From positions 1 through 12,930 of the forward strand of contig JAUZQU010000043.1 of the NCBI GenBank assembly GCA_030950835.1: DNA of 12,930 nucleotides, given 5' to 3'. Position 1 is the stretch's first letter; each line of letters starts with the position of its first letter. Made by a program: the position numbers and the translations under genes. The stretch is from Mariprofundaceae bacterium. GTDB lineage: Bacteria; Pseudomonadota; Zetaproteobacteria; Mariprofundales; Mariprofundaceae. Under the pieces are notes generated by a model. It was given only the letters and a program-made list of their open reading frames with translations, did not search any database and was not told the origin of the DNA. This document shows positions 1-6,713 of this stretch, piece by piece.

Positions 1-1149
1 ATCACCCAAAGAGAATGATACATCATAGGCTTTCATGATTTCGCATATTTCTTCGAAGTGGGTATATAAGAAGTTCTCTTGGTGATGCGACAAGCACCAT
101 TTTGCCATAATCGAACCACCACGCGAGACTATGCCTGCCAAACGTTTCGCTGTAAGCGGCACATAACGCAGCAATACACCAGCATGAATGGTGAAATAAT
201 CCACACCTTGTTCAGCTTGTTCAATCAAAGTATCACGGAAGATTTCCCATGTTAAATCTTCTGCTACACCATTTACTTTTTCCAAAGCTTGATAAATCGG
301 CACCGTACCAATCGGTACCGCAGCATTACGAATAATCCATTCGCGGGTTTCATGGATATTTTTACCCGTAGATAAATCCATGATGGTATCCGAGCCCCAG
401 CGGGTCGCCCAAGTCATTTTGTCCACTTCTTCTTCAATCGAGGAGCCCAAGGCAGAGTTACCAATGTTGCCATTGATTTTAACCAAGAAGTTACGCCCGA
501 TAATCATAGGCTCAAGCTCAGGGTGATTGATGTTGGCAGGGATAATCGCCCGACCACGCGCCACTTCATCACGCACAAATTCAGGGGTAATGACATGTGG
601 AATGCTGGCACCAAAGCTTTCGCCAGGGTGTTGTTTGGTGATTTCGCGCAAGTGGTCACGTTTTTGGTTCTCACGAATGGCTACATATTCCATTTCAGGG
701 GTAATGATGCCTTGGCGCGCATAGTGCATTTGCGATACATTTTTGCCTACTTTGGCTTTGCGTGGCTGTTTCATATGCTCAAAACGCAAATGATCAATGC
801 TTTCGTCATCACGGCGCTCATTGCCGTATGTTGAAGATAATCCTGTTAAAGGTGCGGTGTCTTGGCGCTCTTCCACCCAAGCTGTGCGCACATCGGGTAG
901 ACCTTTTTGCAAATCCAACTCAACTTCAGGGTCAGTGTAAGGGCCAGAAGTATCATAGACGAGAATCGGCGGATTTTTTTCTACACCTTTTTTGAGTGTA
1001 GTATCAGCCAAGCTAATTTCGCGCATGGGAACGCGAATATCAGGGCGTGAACCTTGAATGTATACCTTCTTTGAGCTCGGATAAGGCTGACGTGCTTCTT
1101 GGTAGCCTGAACTCGCTTGAATGGATGCACCTGATGATGATTCTGACAT
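1..1149 (-). CDS. thiC: Phosphomethylpyrimidine synthase ThiC, 5' part (C-terminus off window)
   Basis: ThiC is a cytoplasmic radical-SAM enzyme that rearranges 5-aminoimidazole ribotide into hydroxymethylpyrimidine phosphate for thiamin synthesis. On the minus strand an ATG at 1149-1147 opens 383 codons with no stop to the left edge. Family blocks seen in order include GSRPDIRVPMREI near residue 33, HYARQGIITPEMEYVAIREN near 143, NINHPELEPMIIGRNFLVKI near 206, TIHAGVLLRYVPLTAKR and SRGGSIMAKWCLSHH. The visible part stops at ...SFSLGD, just before the usual GLRPGS block. The C-terminal CxxCxxxxC [4Fe-4S] motif must therefore lie outside; from memory the E. coli protein is about 630 residues, so roughly 60% is here. 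An AGAGGT ribosome binding site lies 9 bases upstream of the ATG (1159-1164). The gene is divergent from the symporter gene. No TPP riboswitch is visible in its short leader. Confidence 0.97.
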   Translation of the reverse strand, partial: MSESSSGASIQASSGYQEARQPYPSSKKVYIQGSRPDIRVPMREISLADTTLKKGVEKNPPILVYDTSGPYTDPEVELDLQKGLPDVRTAWVEERQDTAPLTGLSSTYGNERRDDESIDHLRFEHMKQPRKAKVGKNVSQMHYARQGIITPEMEYVAIRENQKRDHLREITKQHPGESFGASIPHVITPEFVRDEVARGRAIIPANINHPELEPMIIGRNFLVKINGNIGNSALGSSIEEEVDKMTWATRWGSDTIMDLSTGKNIHETREWIIRNAAVPIGTVPIYQALEKVNGVAEDLTWEIFRDTLIEQAEQGVDYFTIHAGVLLRYVPLTAKRLAGIVSRGGSIMAKWCLSHHQENFLYTHFEEICEIMKAYDVSFSLGD

Positions 1150-1205
1150 ATATTTTAAACCTCTTTCTGCAAAATGAGGCGCAAGCCTACGCATTTTTAA
1201 AGAAA

Positions 1206-1236
1206 TATATAGGCTATAACTTCTCCCTTGCAGCAA
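1206..1236 (-). promoter_or_regulatory. Weak candidate promoter for thiC
   Basis: Read on the minus strand, TTGCTG (1236-1231) is followed after 19 bases by TATATA (1211-1206). The -35 resembles TTGACA and the -10 is AT-rich, but the spacer is 2 bases longer than optimal. The 139-base gap to the divergent symporter holds little else: a 5-bp inverted repeat, GCGCT (1242-1246) with AGCGC (1256-1260), and no clear promoter for the plus strand. This is a guess from consensus matching only. Confidence 0.25.
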
Positions 1237-1288
1237 CATGGGCGCTGTGCAGACTAGCGCGCACTTTATAAGCTTGAGGGGTGATGGG

Positions 1289-2815
1289 ATGATGATGTTA
1301 AGACAAGTGATATTGGTGTTGCTGCTGTGTTTAGGTGCAAACACGGCATGTGCAGCAGAAATGGGTGCTGTGGATGCTTTATTTGGGCAAGTGAATGGTT
1401 ACTTGGCGGCATTTCTCTTTCAAGATGTATTTTTTGGTAGTATTGCTGGGGGCGAAATGCCATTTATTGTGGCTTGGCTGATTGTGGGCTCGGTATATAT
1501 GACGTTTCGCTTTGGCTTTATCAATGTGCGCATGATGGGGCATGCTTTTGCTGTGATTCGTGGTAAATATCAATCGGCAAGTGATAAGGGCGAGGTAACA
1601 CCATTCCAAGCTTTGACTACCGCGCTTTCGGCGACAGTGGGTTTGGGTAATATCGCTGGGGTAGCGATTGCGATTATTATTGGTGGGCCAGGTGCGATTG
1701 TGTGGATGATTATTGCGGGTTTCTTTGGTATGACTGCCAAGTTTACCGAAGTAACGCTGGGGCAAATGTACAGGGTGACACGTCCAGATGGGCGTTTGAT
1801 GGGCGGGGCGATGGAATACCTTTCGCAAGGTTTGGCTGAAAAAGGTATGGCAGGTTTGGGCAAAAGTTTAGCGGTGTTGTTTGCTATATTATGTGTATTG
1901 GCTTCTTTGGGTGGTGGTAATGCCTTCCAAGTATCCCAAGCTTTGGGTGCTGTGCAGATGGAAGTTGCCTTTTTTGCTGATTATCCGATTGTTTTTGGTT
2001 TAATCATGGCAACGGTGGTGGCTTTTGTGATTATTGGCGGCATTAAACGCATTGCCCATGCCGCAGAAGCGATTGTGCCAACGATGGTGATGATTTATTT
2101 AGCGGCTTGTTTGTGGATTATCATGGCAAACATGACGGCAGTGCCTGAGGCTTTGGCGGTCATTTGGCATGGTGCGTTTTCCTTGGAAGCAGGCTTTGGG
2201 GCGTTGATTGGGGTGATTGTACAAGGCTTTAAGCGGGCAGCATTTTCCAGTGAAGCTGGCATTGGTTCAGCCGCGATTGCGCATTCGGCAGCGGCAGTGA
2301 AATACCCTGTTCGCCAAGGCATGGTGGCTTTGTATGAACCATTTATTGATACCATTGTGATTTGTACCATGACGGCTTTGGTGATTGTGATTACAGGGGT
2401 GTACAATGCGCCTGAACATGCAGCTTTGGTGGACGCCAAACAAGGAGCAGCCTTAACTTCAGCGGCTTTTGGCTCGGTGATTCCTTGGTTTACCAGTATT
2501 TTATCCTTATCGGTGGTATTGTTTGCTTTTAGCACCATGATTTCATGGTCGTATTATGGGGAACGTTGCTGGACGTATGTCTTTGGTGAGCAGTTTTCTA
2601 TGGTTTATAAAGTGATGTTTTTAAGCTTTATTGTGCTGGCGACTTTGGGTAGTGCGGGTAATATCCTTGATTTCAGTGATTTGTTGTTGCTGGCGATGGC
2701 GTTGCCTAACTTTGTGGCGTTGTACATGCTGCAAGATAAAGTGGCGGATGCCTTGAAAGCATATTTGACGAAATTGAAGTCAGGCGAGATGGATAAAGAG
2801 GTGGAGAAGTCTTGA
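1289..2815 (+). CDS. Sodium:alanine/glycine symporter (AGCS family)
   Basis: This is an inner-membrane cation-coupled amino-acid transporter, most likely importing alanine or glycine with Na+ (family knowledge; the substrate cannot be read from sequence). The product is 508 residues from ATG 1289, chosen because GAGGGG (1276-1281) sits 7 bases upstream; two more in-frame ATGs follow at once. An in-frame ATG at 1238 would add 17 residues with no ribosome binding site. Family signatures are VGLGNIAGVAIAIIIGGPGA in the first third and FKRAAFSSEAGIGSAAIAHS in the middle, with about ten or more hydrophobic segments and a typical late PWFTSILSLSVVLFAFSTMI segment. The N-terminus carries a signal-peptide-like hydrophobic stretch ending CAA before EMGAVDALF, as in some longer AGCS members. 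It is transcribed away from thiC and ends 86 bases before acpP, so shared transcription with acpP is possible but not shown. Confidence 0.93.
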   Translation: MMMLRQVILVLLLCLGANTACAAEMGAVDALFGQVNGYLAAFLFQDVFFGSIAGGEMPFIVAWLIVGSVYMTFRFGFINVRMMGHAFAVIRGKYQSASDKGEVTPFQALTTALSATVGLGNIAGVAIAIIIGGPGAIVWMIIAGFFGMTAKFTEVTLGQMYRVTRPDGRLMGGAMEYLSQGLAEKGMAGLGKSLAVLFAILCVLASLGGGNAFQVSQALGAVQMEVAFFADYPIVFGLIMATVVAFVIIGGIKRIAHAAEAIVPTMVMIYLAACLWIIMANMTAVPEALAVIWHGAFSLEAGFGALIGVIVQGFKRAAFSSEAGIGSAAIAHSAAAVKYPVRQGMVALYEPFIDTIVICTMTALVIVITGVYNAPEHAALVDAKQGAALTSAAFGSVIPWFTSILSLSVVLFAFSTMISWSYYGERCWTYVFGEQFSMVYKVMFLSFIVLATLGSAGNILDFSDLLLLAMALPNFVALYMLQDKVADALKAYLTKLKSGEMDKEVEKS

Positions 2816-2830
2816 TTGTAGGCAAAAAGC

Positions 2831-2859
2831 TTGCCAAAGTTAAAAAGTCACGTTAGAAG
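2831..2859 (+). promoter_or_regulatory. Candidate promoter for the acpP-fabF run
   Basis: TTGCCA (2831-2836, 5 of 6 to the -35 consensus) is followed after 17 bases by TAGAAG (2854-2859, 4 of 6 to the -10 consensus), about 40 bases before the acpP ATG. The -35 overlaps a small inverted repeat, GGCAA/TTGCC (2821-2835). Consensus match only; there is no independent support. Confidence 0.35.
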
Positions 2860-2901
2860 CCGCCTTGAAATTCGATTGTTACACTTGATTGGGAGGACAT
2901 T

Positions 2902-3141
2902 ATGTCTGCAGAAATTGAAGAGAAAATCATTAAAATTGTTGCGGATCAGTTAAATGTTGATTTAAGTGAAATCAACTCTGATTCATCATTTGTGGATGAT
3001 TTAGGTGCCGATTCGTTGGATACCGTTGAGCTTGTGATGGCGTTTGAAGAGGAATTTGGTGTTGAGATTCCTGATGAAGATGCAGAAGGCATCCAAAGCG
3101 TACAAAATGCGATTGATTATGTCGCAGCAAAATCGGACTGA
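2902..3141 (+). CDS. acpP: Acyl carrier protein
   Basis: AcpP is the small acidic cytoplasmic carrier that holds growing fatty-acyl chains on a 4'-phosphopantetheine arm. The 79-residue product has the usual family length and the GADSLDTVEL motif, with Ser38 as the predicted phosphopantetheine attachment site. The recognition helix region EEEFGVEIPDEDAE is intact. A strong ribosome binding site GGGAGGA (2891-2897) lies 4 bases before the ATG, fitting the high expression usual for AcpP. It is followed 3 bases later by fabF, the classic acpP-fabF arrangement, so the two are almost certainly cotranscribed and probably translationally coupled. Confidence 0.98.
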   Translation: MSAEIEEKIIKIVADQLNVDLSEINSDSSFVDDLGADSLDTVELVMAFEEEFGVEIPDEDAEGIQSVQNAIDYVAAKSD

Positions 3142-3144
3142 TTG

Positions 3145-4389
3145 ATGAATAAACGCGTTGTTGTCACTGGTGTAGGGCTTGTTACTCCACTGGGTACAGG
3201 CACTGAAAAAACATGGAATAACCTGATTGAAGGCAAGTCTGGCATTGCGCGTATTTCGCGTTTTGATGCCGAAGCTACTGGCATGGCTTGTACGATTGCA
3301 GGGGAAGTTCGTGACTTTGATGTCAGCGCGTTCATCAATAAAAAAGATGCACGAAAAATGGATACATTCATCCATTATGGTGTTGCCGCAGCAGATTTAG
3401 CACTCCAACATTCGGGTTTAGAAATTACCGATGAGAATGCTGAACGTGTTGGTGTGGCGATAGGTTCGGGCATTGGTGGCATGCCTGCCATTGAAAAGAC
3501 TTTACGTGCTTATGAAAAAGGTGGCGCGCGCAAGATTTCGCCATTTTTCATTCCTATGACCATTATCAACATGGTATCGGGTTGGGTGTCTATGTTGACG
3601 GGTGCAAAAGGCCCGAACACTGCCACCGTAACCGCTTGTGCCACAGGAACACATGCCATTGGTGATGCCTTTGAAATGATTGCTAGGGGTGAAGCAGATG
3701 CCATGATTGCAGGTGGTGCTGAAGCATGTATTTGTGAGTTGGCAGTGGGTGGTTTTTCGGCTGCTCGTGCTTTGTCTACGCGTAATGATGAGCCTGAATT
3801 GGCTTCTCGTCCTTGGGATGATGCTCGTGATGGTTTTGTCATGGGTGAAGGCGCTGGTGTGTTGGTCTTGGAATCATTAGAGACTGCGCAAAAGCGTGGC
3901 GCAACCATATTGGCTGAAGTAGTGGGTTATGGTATGTCAGGTGATGCTTATCACATGACTTCACCAGCACCAGAAGGCGAAGGTGGCGGTCGTTGTATGT
4001 TGGCAGCGTTAAAAGCAGCCAAGCTTAACCCTGAAGATGTGGATTATATCAATGCACATGGCACATCTACACCTATGGGTGATTTGTGTGAAACCCAAGG
4101 CATTAAGAATGTGTTTGGTGAACATGCTAAAAAACTCATGGTATCATCTTCAAAATCGATGACAGGACACTTACTTGGTGCTGCTGGTGGTATCGAAGCG
4201 GCATTTTCAGTATTGGCAGTGCATAACAGCATTGTGCCGCCTACGATTAACTTGGAGAACCCAAGCGAAGGTTGTGATTTGGACTATGTACCCAATACGG
4301 CGCGTGATGTGAATATTGATGTGGCGATTTCCAATTCCTTTGGTTTTGGTGGTACAAACGCATCAGTGATTGTGCGTAAGTTTCAATAA
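3145..4389 (+). CDS. fabF: 3-oxoacyl-ACP synthase II
   Basis: FabF (KAS II) condenses malonyl-ACP with acyl-ACP in fatty-acid elongation, in the cytoplasm. The product is 414 residues, the usual length. The thiolase-fold catalytic triad is complete: Cys165 in TVTACATGTHAIGDAF, His305 in NAHGTSTPMGD and His342 in SKSMTGHLLGAAGG. The C-terminal NSFGFGGTNAS motif is also present. I take ATG 3145 as start; a TTG codon directly before it (3142) is also in frame but is not needed. No clear Shine-Dalgarno precedes it, so translation probably relies on ribosomes finishing acpP, whose stop codon ends 3 bases upstream. It ends with tandem stops TAA TAG. The following gene is pabB-like, which recalls the fabF-pabC neighbourhood of enteric bacteria. 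Confidence 0.98.
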   Translation: MNKRVVVTGVGLVTPLGTGTEKTWNNLIEGKSGIARISRFDAEATGMACTIAGEVRDFDVSAFINKKDARKMDTFIHYGVAAADLALQHSGLEITDENAERVGVAIGSGIGGMPAIEKTLRAYEKGGARKISPFFIPMTIINMVSGWVSMLTGAKGPNTATVTACATGTHAIGDAFEMIARGEADAMIAGGAEACICELAVGGFSAARALSTRNDEPELASRPWDDARDGFVMGEGAGVLVLESLETAQKRGATILAEVVGYGMSGDAYHMTSPAPEGEGGGRCMLAALKAAKLNPEDVDYINAHGTSTPMGDLCETQGIKNVFGEHAKKLMVSSSKSMTGHLLGAAGGIEAAFSVLAVHNSIVPPTINLENPSEGCDLDYVPNTARDVNIDVAISNSFGFGGTNASVIVRKFQ

Positions 4390-4439
4390 TAGCAACCCAT
4401 AACAACAGATATTCAACTTTATACCCGAACATTACACAG

Positions 4440-4500
4440 AAAGGTTGAAAACCATGCAGGTTTTCAGCTTAAACAAGTCGCTGCTGAACAATGTGCAGCC
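4440..4500 (+). other. Probable true 5' end of pabB, one base out of frame
   Basis: The conserved pabB frame stays open upstream of 4501 back to the fabF stop codons, but contains no ATG, GTG, TTG or CTG before 4501. An ATG at 4454 has a good AAAGG ribosome binding site (4440-4444, 9 bases away) but lies in another frame, where it gives a 28-codon ORF ending at 4538-4540. If one more T were present in the run at 4461-4464, this ATG would read MQVFQLKQVAAEQCAALLED straight into the conserved frame. A missing base, natural or from sequencing, is the simplest reading. A -1 ribosomal slip, for example at C-TTA-AAC (4468-4474), would also join the frames. Confidence 0.55.
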
Positions 4501-5772
4501 TTGCTTGAAGACCCTAAGGGTTCGGGTCGTCAGTTTGTAGTTTCTACAGCGGGTCAGTCTTATGTTTTAGATGATGTGGCAGCTGCACCAAAGTTTTTTG
4601 CCGCTTGGCAAGCTGACTTACAAGATGTCCATTCAAATAAGCAAACAAACAATCAAGCAAATAAGCAAACAACGCCTTCGCAAGTCGATGTTGCATCAGC
4701 TTTTCCCACAATTAAACATCTTTTTTATGTAGCTTATGAAACCGCTGCTGTATTTGAATCTTTGCCTGCACCCAAAACAAAAGCCGATGGTGGTTTAATT
4801 TGGCGACATCAACCCCAATGGTGCGTGTGTTTTGATGTCGATGCTGACACGGTTTACCTTTCATCCACTGCCTCAGTAGCAGAGCTGGATATGTTGCAAG
4901 AGATGCTGGATATATCCAGCGGTATTACAGCCGATACAGCAGGGAAACCACTGCAAATACCATCCCCCCATATCGTTCAGGAAGACTATACTCAAGCAGT
5001 TGAGCAGGTGAAACATTATATTCGTCAAGGTGATGTGTTTCAGGTAAATATTGCACGTTTTTGGCAAACAAAATGCAACAAAGAAGATGTGAATGCGCTT
5101 TATACTAAGTTAAGGTCAGTAAACCCCGCGCCATTTGCTTGTTTTGTACAAGCGGGTGATTTGACGATTATCTGCGCTTCTCCAGAGCGTCTTTTTTCTA
5201 TTTCTGCACAAGGTAAAGTGTCCACACGCCCCATTGCAGGCACCCGAAAACGCAGCGAAGGTGAGCATGATGATGCCTTGTCGGCTGAACTGTTATTATC
5301 GGAAAAGGAACGTGCTGAACATATCATGCTGCTGGACTTAGAGCGCAATGATTTGGGGCGGGTATGTGTGCCAGGTTCGATTGTTGTGGATGAATGTATG
5401 CTGATTGAAAAATATGCGACTGTACAACACATTGTATCAAATGTTTCAGGGCAACTTGATAGCCAATATGATATGTTGGATGTGTTGAAGGCGATGTTCC
5501 CTGGTGGGACGATTACAGGTTGCCCCAAAGTACGTTGTATGGAAATTATCCATGAATTAGAGCCCAAAGCACGCGGCCCTTATACGGGTGGCGTGGGTTA
5601 TATGGCATGGGATGGTTCGGTGGACATGAATATTTTGATTCGTAGTTTTTGGCATTGGCAAGGCACTCTCAACTGGGCAGCAGGCGCAGGTATAGTGGCG
5701 GATTCTGTGCCTGAGCATGAAGAATTAGAGACTGAACATAAGGTTGCAGGATTGATGCGGGTATTTGAGTGA
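4501..5772 (+). CDS. pabB: Aminodeoxychorismate synthase component I (PabB-like; TrpE/PabB family)
   Basis: The family converts chorismate, with ammonia from a glutaminase partner, to 4-amino-4-deoxychorismate for folate (PabB) or to anthranilate for tryptophan (TrpE). From TTG 4501 the product is 423 residues; the real start is probably near 4454 (see the separate entry). The C-terminal chorismate-binding domain is complete: YIRQGDVFQVNIARF, ASPERLF, RPIAGTRKR (residues about 243-251), LLLSEKERAEHIMLLDLERN with the metal-binding glutamates, and GGTITGCPKVRCMEII (about 336-351). I favour PabB because of its length, shorter than usual TrpE, and its place beside fabF. Against this, the residue matching the E. 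coli PabB active-site lysine (PIKGT) is alanine, as in TrpE; some PabB proteins lie closer to TrpE. The N-terminal part carries an Asn/Gln-rich insertion near residues 45-57. It overlaps the next gene by GTGA. Confidence 0.82.
   Translation: MLEDPKGSGRQFVVSTAGQSYVLDDVAAAPKFFAAWQADLQDVHSNKQTNNQANKQTTPSQVDVASAFPTIKHLFYVAYETAAVFESLPAPKTKADGGLIWRHQPQWCVCFDVDADTVYLSSTASVAELDMLQEMLDISSGITADTAGKPLQIPSPHIVQEDYTQAVEQVKHYIRQGDVFQVNIARFWQTKCNKEDVNALYTKLRSVNPAPFACFVQAGDLTIICASPERLFSISAQGKVSTRPIAGTRKRSEGEHDDALSAELLLSEKERAEHIMLLDLERNDLGRVCVPGSIVVDECMLIEKYATVQHIVSNVSGQLDSQYDMLDVLKAMFPGGTITGCPKVRCMEIIHELEPKARGPYTGGVGYMAWDGSVDMNILIRSFWHWQGTLNWAAGAGIVADSVPEHEELETEHKVAGLMRVFE
4634..4672 (+). repeat. 15-base direct repeat inside pabB
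   Basis: CAAATAAGCAAACAA occurs at 4634-4648 and again at 4658-4672. The 24-base period is exactly 8 codons, so the reading frame is kept. It encodes the low-complexity stretch NKQTNNQANKQTT in the N-terminal domain, likely a surface loop that grew by slippage. Confidence 0.85.
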
Positions 5773-6713
5773 TTGAACGGGTAGTGATTACGGATGCTTT
5801 GTTATCCGAAGAGAAGAAAATACGTTTGCACCCTGCATTGTTGGCTTGGCAGAAAGACTTGCTGGCGAAACGGCAAAACTGGCAAGTGGAAGATGAACCA
5901 TGGACACCTTTATCGTGGTTTGCCGCAGAAGTAAGCCGTAGTGTGGTTGAAAAAGGGCAGGGTGAGCTAAGCGCGACATCCTTGTTGGCTGCCGAATTAC
6001 CAGCAGAATTATGGACACAGGCTGATGTTGTCGATGCCCAGCAATATTGGGTAGTTTCGCCATACCATGCGCGTTTAAACCGCGCTGAATTGCGTGTGAT
6101 GCCTGAACATATGTTGGATTGGTCGGCAGCTGAAGCAGAGCAGATGTGTGTGTTGCTGAACCCTTGGTTGCGTGATTCTGGTATGAAGTTGCATCGTTTA
6201 GGTTGTGTGTTGTTATTGTGGACAGATCGGGTGTGGGATGTACAAAGCCCTAGTTTCGCACATATTTCGGGTCACAATTTGCCCAACACACCACTTGCAG
6301 GCGCAGATGCGGGCGTTTGGACACGGTTGATGACTGAAATTCAAATGATGTTGCATCAATACCCCATCAGTACAGCCCAAGGTGTACCGATTCATGGCCT
6401 GTGGGCTTGGCAAGCAATAACAAGGCAAAACTATGATGTTATCGCTGCTGTAGATTGGGGCAATATCGAGGCAGTGGCGACACGCGATGCGTATTTGCAA
6501 GTTTTATTGCAAGCCCATGATAAGGCGCGTGAGGCAACATGTATCATCAGTACGGCAGAAGATTTGCCGATGTTGTTGTCTGAGACTATGCCATTGCCAG
6601 CATCATGGTTATTGTTGGGTGAAGGGCAATCGGTAGAACTATCGCCAAGCTGGTGGCGGCGTGGTCGTGCTTTATGTTATCAGACAACATGGAAAGGGGT
6701 GTGTACAAAGTGA
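5769..6713 (+). CDS. RpfE-type protein (family often labelled phosphoglycerate mutase-like), function unknown
   Basis: The 314-residue, Trp-rich, signal-less product resembles the RpfE family, first named from the Xanthomonas rpf cluster and often annotated as cofactor-independent phosphoglycerate mutase without evidence. Supporting blocks are SPYHARLNRAELRV (about residue 97), AEQMCVLLNPWLRDSGMKLH (about 125) and above all MTEIQMMLHQYPI...GLWAWQ (188 onward), which matches the family's NE.QMLLH.HPVN...LW.WG signature as I remember it. I see no phosphoglycerate-mutase metal-binding or nucleophile motif, so enzymatic activity should not be assumed. The start is GTG 5769, which overlaps the pabB stop as GTGA; the gene ends in the same kind of overlap with hemH. 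This places it firmly within one translationally coupled unit. Its true role is unknown. Confidence 0.65.
   Translation: MIERVVITDALLSEEKKIRLHPALLAWQKDLLAKRQNWQVEDEPWTPLSWFAAEVSRSVVEKGQGELSATSLLAAELPAELWTQADVVDAQQYWVVSPYHARLNRAELRVMPEHMLDWSAAEAEQMCVLLNPWLRDSGMKLHRLGCVLLLWTDRVWDVQSPSFAHISGHNLPNTPLAGADAGVWTRLMTEIQMMLHQYPISTAQGVPIHGLWAWQAITRQNYDVIAAVDWGNIEAVATRDAYLQVLLQAHDKAREATCIISTAEDLPMLLSETMPLPASWLLLGEGQSVELSPSWWRRGRALCYQTTWKGVCTK
6691..6699 (+). promoter_or_regulatory. Ribosome binding site that sets the hemH start
   Basis: GGAAAGGGG lies 10 bases before GTG 6710, inside the last codons of the RpfE-like gene. The earlier in-frame ATG at 6689 and GTG at 6653 have no comparable site, so GTG 6710 is preferred. 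Confidence 0.65.

Noticed and set aside
523..995. Plus-strand ORFs of 65-103 codons at 523-834, 527-724 and 762-995
   Set aside because: They lie opposite the clearly coding thiC frame, have no ribosome binding site and resemble no protein; they are antisense shadows.
1150..1288. TPP riboswitch ahead of thiC
   Set aside because: The conserved CTGAGA and GAACCTGAT-like elements are absent on the thiC strand; a single GGGA-like match is not enough.
1238..1288. Upstream ATG 1238 as symporter start
   Set aside because: No Shine-Dalgarno and an unlikely 17-residue addition before the hydrophobic start; ATG 1289 has GAGGGG at good spacing.
2095..2538. Minus-strand ORF of 147 codons inside the symporter gene
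   Set aside because: Antisense to strong family signatures; its low-complexity Ala/Ile/Thr composition mirrors the membrane codons opposite.
2821..2835. GGCAA/TTGCC hairpin as terminator of the symporter gene
   Set aside because: Only 5 bp and no T-run follows.
4454..4540. 28-codon ORF as a leader peptide controlling pabB
   Set aside because: It has a ribosome binding site but no run of regulatory codons and no attenuator hairpin; a frameshifted pabB start explains it better.
5100..5567. Minus-strand ORF of 155 codons inside pabB
   Set aside because: Antisense to the conserved chorismate-binding domain, with no own signals.
6653..6709. GTG 6653 or ATG 6689 as hemH start
   Set aside because: Neither has a ribosome binding site; both would extend deeper into the upstream gene, while GTG 6710 has GGAAAGGGG and a GTGA overlap.
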